Shown here piece after piece: positions 38,181-46,672 of a stretch of 64,000 nt of DNA; within the stretch, counting starts at the first letter, position 1, and each line of letters begins with the position of its first letter. The translations under genes and the position numbers were made by a program. Below the pieces are notes generated by a model, which was not told where the DNA came from, made no database searches, and saw nothing but the letters and a program-made list of their open reading frames with translations. The DNA comes from Burkholderia sp. 9120 (GTDB taxonomy: Bacteria > Pseudomonadota > Gammaproteobacteria > Burkholderiales > Burkholderiaceae), in contig NZ_JQNA01000002.1 of the NCBI RefSeq assembly GCF_000745015.1, positions 682,001 through 746,000 of the forward strand, read 5' to 3'.

Positions 38181-38585
38181 ATGATCAACGCCACTGACCT
38201 CGATTCGGATGCCGGTCAAATCAACTCTGTCGCCCTCGAACGTGCGCTTCGAAGCGCCTCGCTAGACCTCCAGCAGATCATGGCAACGACCGCCGGTCGT
38301 CATATCGACAGCGGCCGGCGCCGTTACTCAAGTAGCGCGCAATCGCCGACCTGGCGCACGCTGCAGACGATCGATGAACTGGTCTTCGAAAATCGCGGCT
38401 TCGTGGCCAGGCACAATGAGACAGTCCGTTCGATGTTTCTACGATTCGGCGACAGTCGCCTGTCGGGCGCGGATCTCGACGAGCCCGTCGACTGGCGGCT
38501 TGATGATGACGACCTGCCCACGGTTTATCTGATCGTGCGAGCCATGGTGCAGGCCGAGACGGCGGATGCGGTGACTGCGGAGTAA
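38181..38585 (+). CDS. Second protein of the LexA-controlled operon, unknown function
   Basis: The 134-residue soluble protein begins MINATDLDSDAGQINSVALE. It has a helical N-terminal part, then SPTWRTLQTIDELVFENRGF and an acidic C-terminal half (DLDEPVDWRLDDDDLPTVYL). It has no signal peptide, membrane segment or recognised domain. The SD AAGGA lies nine bases before ATG 38181; the ORF is open upstream in the same frame, but only over the first gene's DNA. Position after a LexA-controlled gene suggests SOS induction. Function unknown. Confidence 0.7.
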   Translation: MINATDLDSDAGQINSVALERALRSASLDLQQIMATTAGRHIDSGRRRYSSSAQSPTWRTLQTIDELVFENRGFVARHNETVRSMFLRFGDSRLSGADLDEPVDWRLDDDDLPTVYLIVRAMVQAETADAVTAE

Positions 38586-38686
38586 GGCGTCGACGGCGGG
38601 TACGGGGGTGCTCGGCTGAATCGGCTGTTGAGGTCGAGGGTTCAGCCGGCGCGCCGCCGCGCAAAGCATTCCCCGCCAGGCGGCGG

Positions 38687-38730
38687 TCACGCCGTATACC
38701 TCACCGGCAACGCCGTCGAATACTTGATCA
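38687..38730 (-). pseudogene. 3'-terminal fragment of an Lrp/AsnC-family gene
   Basis: The reverse strand reads IKYSTALPVRYTA followed by TGA at 38687-38689. The intact Lrp/AsnC gene at 45 kb ends IKYSTALPVRYPA. Upstream of IKYS the similarity stops, so only the last ~13 codons are present. It is either a relic of a second Lrp gene or the far copy of an attachment-type duplication. Confidence 0.8.
38689..38729 (+). repeat. 41-base direct repeat, left copy
   Basis: The segment from ACGCCG to ACTTGATC matches 45357-45397 at 39 of 41 positions in the same orientation. Similarity drops abruptly on the right; on the left only scattered bases match. The pair brackets 6.6 kb holding the efflux and patatin genes. 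Confidence 0.85.
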
Positions 38731-39018
38731 GATCGAGCCCGTCAGAAACTCCTTTAAGATCAAATGAGTCGCCGCAAAATCCACCTGCGGGGCACCCAGA
38801 TGGCACCGCTGTTTAGGCCTGGACGCCACCATCCAGCCGTCGGCAATCGGCCATTTGGCCGTAGCGCCAGGACCGTTGACAATCCAAAAGCGTCGCATTC
38901 TGATCGTGTCCCATGCTTACGCGGTAGGCGATTGACTTGCATCTTACGTTGCGTGCGGCCGATCGACGTCACGCAGCGGTCGGCCTGGCGTGACAAGCTA
39001 TCTTCCTCTCCTGCCCAC

Positions 39019-39516
39019 TTAAACCGTGCGAACGAAAAGTGCGTGAATCTTGTTCCAGAAGTCACCGCCGAGCACGAAGAAGCTGGCTACCAGCATAAGA
39101 TCGCCGAGCGCCTGAACCTGCCAGATGTTCGGTCTTAGACCTGGCCAGATCGTGTCGATATAGGTTTCAAGCATTGCCGAAACGAGTGGCAGGCAGAACA
39201 TCACCAGCCCGATCACGTGGCGGACAGGCCCGACAGTCCTGGTAGGCGCCAGACGTTTTGCCTGGCCCATCACGGTCGCCTTGAGCCGTTGAAAACCGGG
39301 CTTACCCATCACCGCGATACAGGTCACAAGCAGAACCTTGTTCGCGACGAAAATAGTGCCCGTCAGTGCGGCAATGGTTGTTCCGGGCGCGCCCAGAGAA
39401 GCGGCGATCGGCACGATCAGCCACAACGCGAAAGCGGACACGAAGATGCCTATCCCAAGTTTGAAACGCCATCCGCTCGCGGGCGGTACGTCGGCTTTGA
39501 TGTCTAACGAAGTCAT
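39019..39516 (-). CDS. Transporter suffix domain-containing membrane protein
   Basis: The 165-residue protein has about four hydrophobic segments and the pattern of transporter-suffix proteins: WRFKLGIGIFVSAFALWLIV, then VMGKPGFQRLKATVM, VRHVIGLVMFCLPLVSAMLE and ASFFVLGGDFWNKIHALFV. Such proteins occur alone or fused to transporters; their role is unclear. AAGGAGAAAGGATC before ATG 39516 is an excellent SD, so a longer ORF start was rejected. It follows the DUF2955 permease by 13 bases and should be the last gene of the efflux operon. Confidence 0.82.
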   Translation of the reverse strand: MTSLDIKADVPPASGWRFKLGIGIFVSAFALWLIVPIAASLGAPGTTIAALTGTIFVANKVLLVTCIAVMGKPGFQRLKATVMGQAKRLAPTRTVGPVRHVIGLVMFCLPLVSAMLETYIDTIWPGLRPNIWQVQALGDLMLVASFFVLGGDFWNKIHALFVRTV

Positions 39517-39529
39517 GATCCTTTCTCCT

Positions 39530-40588
39530 TTACGGCGACTTGAAAGCCCCAGATTGCCGCGGTATGCGGTGTGGTCGATCGAGAAGTTGCAGCACCAGGC
39601 AGGCATAAAGAGAGACGGCGATAAAAAGCCCCATGCGCACCGCGAACGCGGTATAGACGTCCTTGCCGAGGGCGCTGTCCTGCACCGACTGGCCAAGCAG
39701 AATGTTCAGGGTGACGAGGGTGTTCAGCCAGAAGCCTGGTGGGAATCGCGTCGGGCTGAGGGTGTAGAGCTTGCGCGCGAGCAGTAAGCCGAATAGCAGC
39801 ATCCATAGAAAGAACATCCACAGATGCACAAACAGACTGAGCGCGCACCAGAACAGAATTGCCAGTGCGCCGCCGAGCAGGGTGGAGCCGAGCAGCTCGC
39901 GGGCAGCACCGCGAGCCGTAGTCGTGCAGCTCTGTCGGGCGAGACTGACGGCCGCCAGGATGATCGGCAGATAGCCGGCGGGATTGGTCAATGCCAACAG
40001 GAAGGTGGGCAGTACCACCAGGGCAGCGCGTAGTGCCAGCCGGCTCGTCTCGTTGTCCGCCAGGCGCGCGGCAACAGCGGGCGTTTGCGCAGGGGAGCAT
40101 TCGGGAAACAGCCAATGACTTAAGGCATGCACCAGCACGGCAACGAGGAGTCCCTTGACCAGGGCGCCGATGACCAGCATGGCCAGCCCGTAATCAGCGG
40201 TGCCGGCCGACGAAATCATGGTGAGGCCAATGACAGCGAAGGTCGTGACCAGTTTGTTGCCACCACGCAGGTCGAAGCGAAAGGCCAGGAAGAGGCACAA
40301 GCCGACCAGCAGTACGCCGCAGAATGGAAAGTAGCGCAGCAAAGGGACGAGCAGCAGACCGCTGCCGGTGGTCAATGTCATCATCAGCGTCAGGCCCAGC
40401 GTGGCCTTGATCGACAGGGGCCGATTGAGCGTGGCACCAAGAAACACCGCGAGCACCGGCGCGATAAACGGAATCGGCAGATTCAGACCATAACTGATAG
40501 CGAGGCACAGCGCGATGCCGCTCGCCAGTCGCATCGAACGCTGGGTGCGGGGCTCGCGCCTATTGCGCGTAGCGGTGTCAGTAGACAT
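39530..40588 (-). CDS. DUF2955/FUSC-type inner-membrane efflux permease
   Basis: The 352-residue polytopic protein has about ten hydrophobic segments in two halves: SMRLASGIALCLAISYGLNL, PFIAPVLAVFLGATLNRPLS, then LALRAALVVLPTFLLALTNP and PPGFWLNTLVTLNILLGQSV. It resembles the DUF2955 relatives of the AaeB/FUSC family, which work with an HlyD-type adaptor. The start overlaps the adaptor's stop by 11 bases, so translation is coupled. The substrate is unknown; aromatic acids or lipophilic toxins are typical for the family. Confidence 0.88.
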   Translation of the reverse strand: MSTDTATRNRREPRTQRSMRLASGIALCLAISYGLNLPIPFIAPVLAVFLGATLNRPLSIKATLGLTLMMTLTTGSGLLLVPLLRYFPFCGVLLVGLCLFLAFRFDLRGGNKLVTTFAVIGLTMISSAGTADYGLAMLVIGALVKGLLVAVLVHALSHWLFPECSPAQTPAVAARLADNETSRLALRAALVVLPTFLLALTNPAGYLPIILAAVSLARQSCTTTARGAARELLGSTLLGGALAILFWCALSLFVHLWMFFLWMLLFGLLLARKLYTLSPTRFPPGFWLNTLVTLNILLGQSVQDSALGKDVYTAFAVRMGLFIAVSLYACLVLQLLDRPHRIPRQSGAFKSP

Positions 40589-41711
40589 AGGAGAGCCAGC
40601 TCATCAGGCGAAGGAACAGGCGGCCGGGCAGATTGAGCGGACTGCCTTGAATGGGAAACGCCATGACTTCGGCCTGGCCGCCAACCCGCACGCCTCTCAT
40701 GGCGGCCAACTCGCCCGGCAAAAATTCGACGACCACCGGGAAGCGCTGGGTCGGGCGCAGCCAGTCGCGACTGTTCTGTACCGTCGGCAGGCTACCGGGC
40801 GGTGTGCTCGGGCCGACATTGACGCCGTAGCCCACGCTGCGCACACGCCCTTCGAATATCTCGCCCGGCAAGGCGTCCAGGGCAATGGCAACCGGTGTGC
40901 CTGGCTCCACATGGCCCAGGTTGTTCTCCGTCATTTCCGCACTAATCCACATATCGTGGATAGCGATGAGCGTCATGACCGGGCTACCGGCAGCGGCAAA
41001 CTGGCCCGCATCGGTGCGCAGATCGGTGACCAGGCCTGACGAGCGCGCTCGCACCTGGGTGCTGGCCAGATCGAGTTCGGCCTTCTCCAGGCCGGTAGCG
41101 GCGCTACGGAACCTGGCGTTGTCGTCCTCGCTGCCGCCTTCCTGTTCGCGCGCGCGTTGCACCTCGGCTCGGGCTGCGGCGACCTGACTGACAGCCTGTT
41201 CGAGACTGGCGCGCGCCAGCTCCAGGCGCCGCTGCGAAATAGTGCCCTGATCTTCACGGTACAGGCGTTCGAGGCGTTCGCTATCCTGGCGCGCCCTGAG
41301 TTCGCCGGCTTGCGCCGCACGCAAAGAGGCCTGGGCGGAATCGATGCCGGCTGTGCTGGCGCCGATCTGTCGACGCACCGACTCGAGGTCGGCGCGGGCA
41401 CGATCCACGGCGATCCTGTAGTGCTCCGGATCGACCTCAAAGAGGACGGCACCCGCTTTGACGTCCTGATTGTTTTTTACGTACACCCGGGTTACCCGCC
41501 CCGCTACTTCCGACGCTATCGGCACAACGAAGGCTTGTACCCGCGCCTGCTGGGTGTACGGCGTGAGCCGGTCGGCCAACAGGTACCAGACCAGGCTCAG
41601 GACGATCAACCCGACAACCCACCTGATTCCTTTTTTCGACGGGTCGGCAGCGGGCGCGGGTGCTGGCGCTGGCGGCGGACGGGCAGCGGCAGAGGGCGGC
41701 GTCTCACTCAT
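40578..41711 (-). CDS. HlyD-family membrane-fusion adaptor
   Basis: The 377-residue periplasmic adaptor of a tripartite pump starts with a Pro/Ala-rich cytosolic leader and one membrane anchor (WVVGLIVLSLVWYLLADRL). A lipoyl half-motif follows (VAGRVTRVYVKNNQDVKAGA), then a long alpha-hairpin (about residues 105-215) and a beta-barrel region (APTPVAIALDALPGEIFEGR-like segment near residue 275). It lies between the NodT-type outer-membrane gene and the permease, with overlaps or gaps of a few bases, so all three are one operon. Confidence 0.92.
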   Translation of the reverse strand: MSETPPSAAARPPPAPAPAPAADPSKKGIRWVVGLIVLSLVWYLLADRLTPYTQQARVQAFVVPIASEVAGRVTRVYVKNNQDVKAGAVLFEVDPEHYRIAVDRARADLESVRRQIGASTAGIDSAQASLRAAQAGELRARQDSERLERLYREDQGTISQRRLELARASLEQAVSQVAAARAEVQRAREQEGGSEDDNARFRSAATGLEKAELDLASTQVRARSSGLVTDLRTDAGQFAAAGSPVMTLIAIHDMWISAEMTENNLGHVEPGTPVAIALDALPGEIFEGRVRSVGYGVNVGPSTPPGSLPTVQNSRDWLRPTQRFPVVVEFLPGELAAMRGVRVGGQAEVMAFPIQGSPLNLPGRLFLRLMSWLSYVY

Positions 41712-41717
41712 CGGACC

Positions 41718-43256
41718 TTACCTCTTCACGGGAACGGTGGAGTCGGCAGTCGGTGGGACCGGCCCATCCATGAGCGCCCCCCAGTCGGTGCGCTTTTGCA
41801 TCTGTTGGCGAGTGGCCGGGTCGATAAGCGGTTGTTCGCTGTACCAGCCGCCGCCCAGTGCCTTGTAGAGGGCAATCAGGTCGCTCACGGCGCTGCTGCG
41901 GTTGAGCAGATAGGCGTCCTGCTGGGCGGATAGCGCGCGCTGGGCGTCCAGCACCCGCTGAAAGTCCGAGTAGCCTTCCCGGTAGAGGGTGTTGGCTAGC
42001 GCCAGCGAGCGCTTCGCGGCCAGCGCAGCGTCGCGGAGGATAACCTCGCGCTCCAGTGCGTTCGTCAGGTCGGTCGCGGCATCGTCGGCCTCGCGTGCCG
42101 CTTCGCGCACATCGTCCTGATACGCGACGATCAGCTGTTGCAAGCGGGCGTCCTGGACGCGCACGTTGTTCTTGATGGCACCATGGTCGAACACGTTCCA
42201 GCGCAGACTCGGACCGCCGATCAGGTCTAGGCCGTTTGGCACGCCCGTCACCGAGCCAGCGGACCAGACGATGCTGCCCAGCAGGGTCACCGATGGATAG
42301 AGATCGGCTTCGGCGACGCCGACTTGCGCGGATTGAGCCGCAATCTGCTGTTCGGCGGCGCGGATGTCCGGACGGCGCTGCAGCAGGTTGGCAGGCACAT
42401 CTTGCAGCACCGCGCGGTCTATAAGCGGAATGACGCCGTCCTTTCCCGCCGTATCCTGCAGTTCCGGCAGCGGACCGGGAGGACGGCCGACCAGAACAGC
42501 CAGGGCATTGCGGGCACGCATTATCTGGCTTTCAAAGTCGGGAATGCTGCTCAGCGTGCTCAAGTACTGCGTTTTGGCCTGCTGAAAATCGAGCTCGTCG
42601 CTCTCGCCGCTCCTGAACAGCCGTTCGGTGATCTCATAGCTGCGCTTTTGCAGTCGGGCGTTGTCGCGAGCGATGTGCAGGCGCGCCTCGGCGGTTCGCA
42701 GCGCGTAGTAACTCTGCGCCAGTTGCGCGTGCATCAACACCAGCACATCTTCACGATTTGCGTTGGCGGCAAACCAGGCTGCGTCGGCCGATTCGATGGC
42801 GCGGCCGAAGCGCCCCCAGAAATCCAGTTCCCAACCGATGTCGAGCCCCGCGCTGTATTGCCAGAAGCGGCTCCGAGGATTCTGGTCGACCGACTGCCTG
42901 CGATCCCGGTATTGAGCGTCGGCGCTGGCCACCTGCACTTGCGGGTAACGTCCACTCTGGGCGATGCCCAGTTGGGCACGGGCCTCCATCACGCGCAGGC
43001 CGGCAATCTGCACGTCCGCGTTATGAGTATCCGCTTCAAGGATCAGCTGTTCGAGCGACGGATCCGCGAATACCTGCCACCACTGCCGGGCGTCAGGTTG
43101 TGAGCGTACCTCGCTGGCCTGCTCGAGAGCCGGGGTGCTCCAGTGTTCGACCCAGGACTCGCGCTGCGTGTGGAAGTCCGGCCCGACGCGTGCACAGCCG
43201 TTGAGGCACAGTGCGCCGATCAGCAGTAACCGATCCGGACGAGTGAAGGGTGACAT
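41718..43256 (-). CDS. NodT-family outer-membrane efflux lipoprotein
   Basis: The 512-residue TolC-like channel starts with a lipoprotein signal (LLLIGALCLNGC, lipidated Cys near residue 21). It has two OEP repeats, with ARAQLGIAQSGRYPQVQVAS in the first and AQVGVAEADLYPSVTLLGSI in the second. It would form the outer-membrane exit duct for the HlyD adaptor and DUF2955 permease, its operon partners six bases downstream. ATG 43256 is preferred to one five codons upstream because the lipoprotein signal then has the normal length. Confidence 0.93.
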   Translation of the reverse strand: MSPFTRPDRLLLIGALCLNGCARVGPDFHTQRESWVEHWSTPALEQASEVRSQPDARQWWQVFADPSLEQLILEADTHNADVQIAGLRVMEARAQLGIAQSGRYPQVQVASADAQYRDRRQSVDQNPRSRFWQYSAGLDIGWELDFWGRFGRAIESADAAWFAANANREDVLVLMHAQLAQSYYALRTAEARLHIARDNARLQKRSYEITERLFRSGESDELDFQQAKTQYLSTLSSIPDFESQIMRARNALAVLVGRPPGPLPELQDTAGKDGVIPLIDRAVLQDVPANLLQRRPDIRAAEQQIAAQSAQVGVAEADLYPSVTLLGSIVWSAGSVTGVPNGLDLIGGPSLRWNVFDHGAIKNNVRVQDARLQQLIVAYQDDVREAAREADDAATDLTNALEREVILRDAALAAKRSLALANTLYREGYSDFQRVLDAQRALSAQQDAYLLNRSSAVSDLIALYKALGGGWYSEQPLIDPATRQQMQKRTDWGALMDGPVPPTADSTVPVKR

Positions 43257-43562
43257 GGTTATCTCGCACAACCAGTTATGCTGACCGCAACACTGGCTGT
43301 GGTAGCCGCCACTGATCGCGATGAGTCATCGAACTTCAGAGCGCAACGTTTCGTGTTTTACACGGTGTACCCCTTTACTGCAAGACAGGTCCCCGGAGGA
43401 GCGAACTTTAATGTGCACTGCAGAACGCGACTCGACACAACAAGCACCCGCGCACGGCGATCGCTCAATTTCAAGTGCGCTGAGGCAACGTTCCTTGAAT
43501 CGTCTAACGAGTGGGTGCTTTAGGCACACAGAGGTCAGCTTCGAGTCGAACGGGATTGGCGG

Positions 43563-45023
43563 CTACTTCGCTGCCCGCTCTACCGGGGTTGGGCTAACAG
43601 GCTCATTGGCAACCCGGGCTCCGGCATCTTTCAACATCTGCTGGAATTCCGGCGAATCGATGATGAGCCTTCCGGCTGCGGCACGAAGGCGGTCGACTGC
43701 CTCGTCTGGCAAATGAAATGACGTCGGCAGCTGATTGAGGTAGTCATATTCGGCCCTGTCCTTCAACGCCCCGAACGACACATCGATCACATACATATCG
43801 GCGTTGGGTGCGTTTGCGACATAGGTGGGCATGGGATCCTTGCTATTGGCGAACGCGGCCGAGTCGCGGAGTTCGCGTAAGGCTGTCCATCGGGCGTTAA
43901 TGTCTTTGAGCAATTCCACCGATTCGCCGGAATAGCGGTCGATCGGTACCCCCGCCGCTTTGGTCAGAATATCCAGGCTTCCGGGCGGGTCCTCGGACGT
44001 GTTCCATTGATTGCTCGGAGAGGAAACCGAGTTCACAACGAAGATGATAAATCGCCGCACGTTATCAATCGGAGTGGGTTTGCCCGCTGCTCGCAACGCC
44101 TCAAACGTTTCGATGAAATCCAGCACTCCGCGCAACCCCAGGTTATCGGAGACGCCGCCGTCCACAAGATGGAAATAGGGATCTTTTTCGGCGTCGCCGA
44201 ACTCCCGTAATTCCTGCAGGCGTTTGAGGACCCTCCCGGCCGGCCGTGGCGGCTTGTAGGTGTCCGTAAATTGACGAACCCAGTCCGGTTCGTGGTAACC
44301 GCAAGTGCCGCCGTAGTTATTGATAGTGATTGGCGAAAGCACGACCGGCACGGCCGACGATGCAGCAGCGGCGCGTGACAACCTGAACGGCCCCAGTTCC
44401 GCGCACATGACGTCGAAGGTTTGCTGGAGAAAGACCAGTCGCGATCCGGTCGAAAGCTCCGTGGCACTGACGGCAATCGTCGGGCCGTTGGCGCGGTTGA
44501 GATCGTCGAAGGTGGCACCTTTGAACAGGATTTCGTCGTAAAGCTCCGCGGCAAGATCGGACCGCCCCCAGCCTTTCGACGACAACGCGGGCCAGTTCAA
44601 CGGGTTGAGGATTCGGGACACCAGTTCGCGCTGCACGTTGCGCTTAAGGAAGCTGCTCTCGTATATGTCGAACAGTTTCTCGCCATACAGGCCGTAAGCC
44701 AATGCGGTAAAACTGCCGCCCGACACGCCGGTGATCACGTCGACTGAATCGAGCAGACGTGTTCTTTCGCCCGACTTACTGACTATTTCGGTGCGCCGCA
44801 GTGCTTCAAGCACGCCGTAAGAGAATGCCGCTGCGCGCGTGCCACCGCCTGAAAAGGCGAGAACGACCAGGTCTTGCGGGTCGCCCCGGTTACGTTCCAA
44901 CTTCTGGAACTGCATTGCCTGACGTGACTCGTATTGAACCATTGGCGGGTTGACGGGGCGCGTTGCGCAGGCCCCTAGCAGCAACGAAGCGATCAGTGAC
45001 AGAGCTATCCTGATGGAAGACAT
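43563..45023 (-). CDS. Patatin-like phospholipase lipoprotein
   Basis: The 486-residue protein starts with a lipoprotein signal peptide (IALSLIASLLLGAC). The patatin domain has the oxyanion loop VLAFSGGGTRAAAFSYGVLE, the nucleophile elbow VITGVSGGSFTALAYG (GxSGG) and the aspartate in HLVDGGVSDNLGLRG, so the Ser-Asp dyad is intact. It is a probable lipid acyl hydrolase anchored in an envelope membrane. A promoter candidate lies at 45154-45182 on the same strand (TTGCGT-N17-TATACA). It follows no operon partner; the efflux operon starts 307 bases downstream. Confidence 0.9.
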   Translation of the reverse strand: MSSIRIALSLIASLLLGACATRPVNPPMVQYESRQAMQFQKLERNRGDPQDLVVLAFSGGGTRAAAFSYGVLEALRRTEIVSKSGERTRLLDSVDVITGVSGGSFTALAYGLYGEKLFDIYESSFLKRNVQRELVSRILNPLNWPALSSKGWGRSDLAAELYDEILFKGATFDDLNRANGPTIAVSATELSTGSRLVFLQQTFDVMCAELGPFRLSRAAAASSAVPVVLSPITINNYGGTCGYHEPDWVRQFTDTYKPPRPAGRVLKRLQELREFGDAEKDPYFHLVDGGVSDNLGLRGVLDFIETFEALRAAGKPTPIDNVRRFIIFVVNSVSSPSNQWNTSEDPPGSLDILTKAAGVPIDRYSGESVELLKDINARWTALRELRDSAAFANSKDPMPTYVANAPNADMYVIDVSFGALKDRAEYDYLNQLPTSFHLPDEAVDRLRAAAGRLIIDSPEFQQMLKDAGARVANEPVSPTPVERAAK

Positions 45024-45153
45024 GTCTGTGTTCCGATGCGATTGCAAAAACGGGGGTTACGCAGGGGACGTGAGGTCCGGACCGCCGAGCCGCTGGCGAG
45101 GCGTTGACTGATGAGGCTTTGCTGTTTTCCTTTTGCCTGGCATGCCTTGACAG

Positions 45154-45182
45154 TGTATATGCAGGCCTACCGAAATACGCAA
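45154..45182 (-). promoter_or_regulatory. Candidate sigma-70 promoter for the patatin gene
   Basis: On the reverse strand TTGCGT (45177-45182), a 17-base spacer and TATACA (45154-45159) lie about 125 bases upstream of the patatin start. The rest of 45024-45354 shows no gene. Confidence 0.5.
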
Positions 45183-45354
45183 CTTAAAGTCTTGTCGATG
45201 AGCGACCGGATTGGGCCCTGGATTCAACCGGTCGATTCCTGCCGCTGCCGTGCGCCAAGTTCGGCCAACGATGCGCGCATCACACTACGCTTCTGGATCG
45301 AGCGGGTCATGCGCGACGTGGAACGTCTGGCCGCTCAGGCCTGTCCGGCCTGTA

Positions 45355-45825
45355 TTACGCCGGATACCTCACCGGCAGCGCCGTCGAATACTTGATCTGC
45401 TCCATCGCAAAACTCGAACTCACGTCATAAAGCGGCACGGCGGCAATAAGCAGCTTATAAACCCGGTCATAGTCGTCGATATCCGACACCACGACCCGCA
45501 GCAGATAATCGGTTTCCCCGCTCATCCGATAAACCTCCACCACCTCCGGTATCTGCTGCACCGCGCGCGTGAAGGTCTGCGCCCACTCCTCCGTGTGCTG
45601 ATTCGTGCGCACCGCGACGAACACCGTCGTGCCCACCCCGAGCTTGCGCGCATCGCATAGCGCCACCTGCGCGCGAATCACGCCGGCCTCTTTCAGGCGC
45701 TGCAGCCGCTTCCAGCAAGGTGTTTGCGACAGATTCACGCGCTGCGCCAGCTCGGCGATCGGCATCGTCGCATCCTCCTGCAACAGCTCCAACAGCTTCC
45801 GGTCGATGATATCCATTCCCATCAT
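45355..45825 (-). CDS. Lrp/AsnC-family transcriptional regulator
   Basis: The 156-residue protein has an N-terminal HTH (MPIAELAQRVNLSQTPCWKR) and a RAM/AsnC effector domain (VEVYRMSGETDYLLRVVVSD), ending IKYSTALPVRYPA. Such regulators respond to amino acids. It is divergent from the thiol dioxygenase gene, and an Lrp-type site lies 11-25 bases before its start, so autoregulation and control of the dioxygenase by a sulfur amino acid are likely but inferred. The start at 45825 follows GGGGGTG; the ORF extends 43 codons further through the intergenic operator. Its 3' end is the target duplicated at 38.7 kb. Confidence 0.92.
   Translation of the reverse strand: MMGMDIIDRKLLELLQEDATMPIAELAQRVNLSQTPCWKRLQRLKEAGVIRAQVALCDARKLGVGTTVFVAVRTNQHTEEWAQTFTRAVQQIPEVVEVYRMSGETDYLLRVVVSDIDDYDRVYKLLIAAVPLYDVSSSFAMEQIKYSTALPVRYPA
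45357..45397 (+). repeat. 41-base direct repeat, right copy
   Basis: This is the 3' end of the intact Lrp/AsnC gene and matches 38689-38729 at 39 of 41 positions. The mismatches are at the seventh and twenty-second bases. Together with the left copy it brackets the efflux/patatin segment. Confidence 0.85.
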
Positions 45826-45835
45826 GACACCCCCA

Positions 45836-45850
45836 TAGGAAATTATTCTA
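45836..45850. promoter_or_regulatory. Lrp-type binding site
   Basis: TAGGAAATTATTCTA matches the E. coli Lrp consensus YAGHAWATTWTDCTR at 14 of 15 positions. It lies between the divergent Lrp/AsnC and thiol dioxygenase genes. A related AT-rich element follows at 45868-45882. Confidence 0.65.
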
Positions 45851-45959
45851 CTTTTGAGACTCCGAGGGGAATTATATGGAAACTCTTTCTCCGAGCAAAC
45901 GGGTATAAATGTCGCTATCGAAAATAACTCCCAGACAGCCGCCCGGCTGCGCAACGATC

Positions 45960-46526
45960 ATGAGCCAAGCCCTTCGTACCGCCCCCCTCGCCCGTCTGTG
46001 CGATGCGCTCGACGCGATCTTCGAGGCCTGCGCGACATTCCCCGAGCCGTCGGATTCCACGTTCTTCGCGCGCAGCATGCGCATCGCGCTCGCTGATGCC
46101 GCCGCCCACCCAGACTTGCTGACCTCGGCGCAACGCGAAGGCGCGGCGGAAAACTACCGCCGTCATCTGCTGGCCGCCGATCCGCACGGCCGCTATGCGA
46201 TCGCCGCGCTGGTGTGGCTACCGCAACAGGCGAGCCCCGTCCACGCGCACCACACGTGGTGCGGCTATGCGGTGCTGGACGGCACGCTGAGCGAAACGGT
46301 ATTTGAATGGAACGGCGAACAGCATTGCGCCAGCGCGACGCGTACGCAAGCGCGCAAGCAAGGCGCGGTGTCGTTCGTGCGCGGCGGCCGCGGCGGGATT
46401 CATCAGTTGGGCAATCGCAGCGATGCGGCGGCCGTTTCGCTGCATGTGTACGGCGTCGCGGGCGCGCAGATTTCGACGCACGTTAATGACATCGTCCGCA
46501 CGGCCGATGCACCGGCGCTGGTCTGA
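45960..46526 (+). CDS. Cysteine dioxygenase-family thiol dioxygenase
   Basis: The 188-residue cupin of the CDO type oxidises cysteine (or a related thiol such as 3-mercaptopropionate) to a sulfinate using Fe(II) and O2. Metal-binding histidines are seen in PVHAHHTWCGYAVL and GGIHQLGN; SLHVYGVAGAQI is the usual closing block. Substrate choice cannot be settled by eye. The start is uncertain: ATG 45960 gives the normal length, while ATG 45909 adds 17 residues but sits on a TATAAA that may be the promoter -10. Neither has a good SD. It is divergent from the Lrp/AsnC regulator. Confidence 0.85.
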   Translation: MSQALRTAPLARLCDALDAIFEACATFPEPSDSTFFARSMRIALADAAAHPDLLTSAQREGAAENYRRHLLAADPHGRYAIAALVWLPQQASPVHAHHTWCGYAVLDGTLSETVFEWNGEQHCASATRTQARKQGAVSFVRGGRGGIHQLGNRSDAAAVSLHVYGVAGAQISTHVNDIVRTADAPALV

Positions 46527-46672
46527 CAATCGATCGTTAGACGTACGTGCTGACCTGACCTCGCTGCAGCGGGACACTTTCACTGCGGCACAAGACAGCA
46601 ACGCGTCAGCCGGTCGAACACGTCACCGGCCGGCGTATCAACCGCCGTCGGCCCAATCCGCGGCAACGTCTC

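Larger units (their letters stand above)
38586..39018. other. Intergenic region carrying the left island boundary
   Basis: Apart from the Lrp 3'-end copy at 38687-38730 no gene is supported. ORFs on both strands around 38760-39138 overlap each other and lack SD or family support. Confidence 0.4.
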
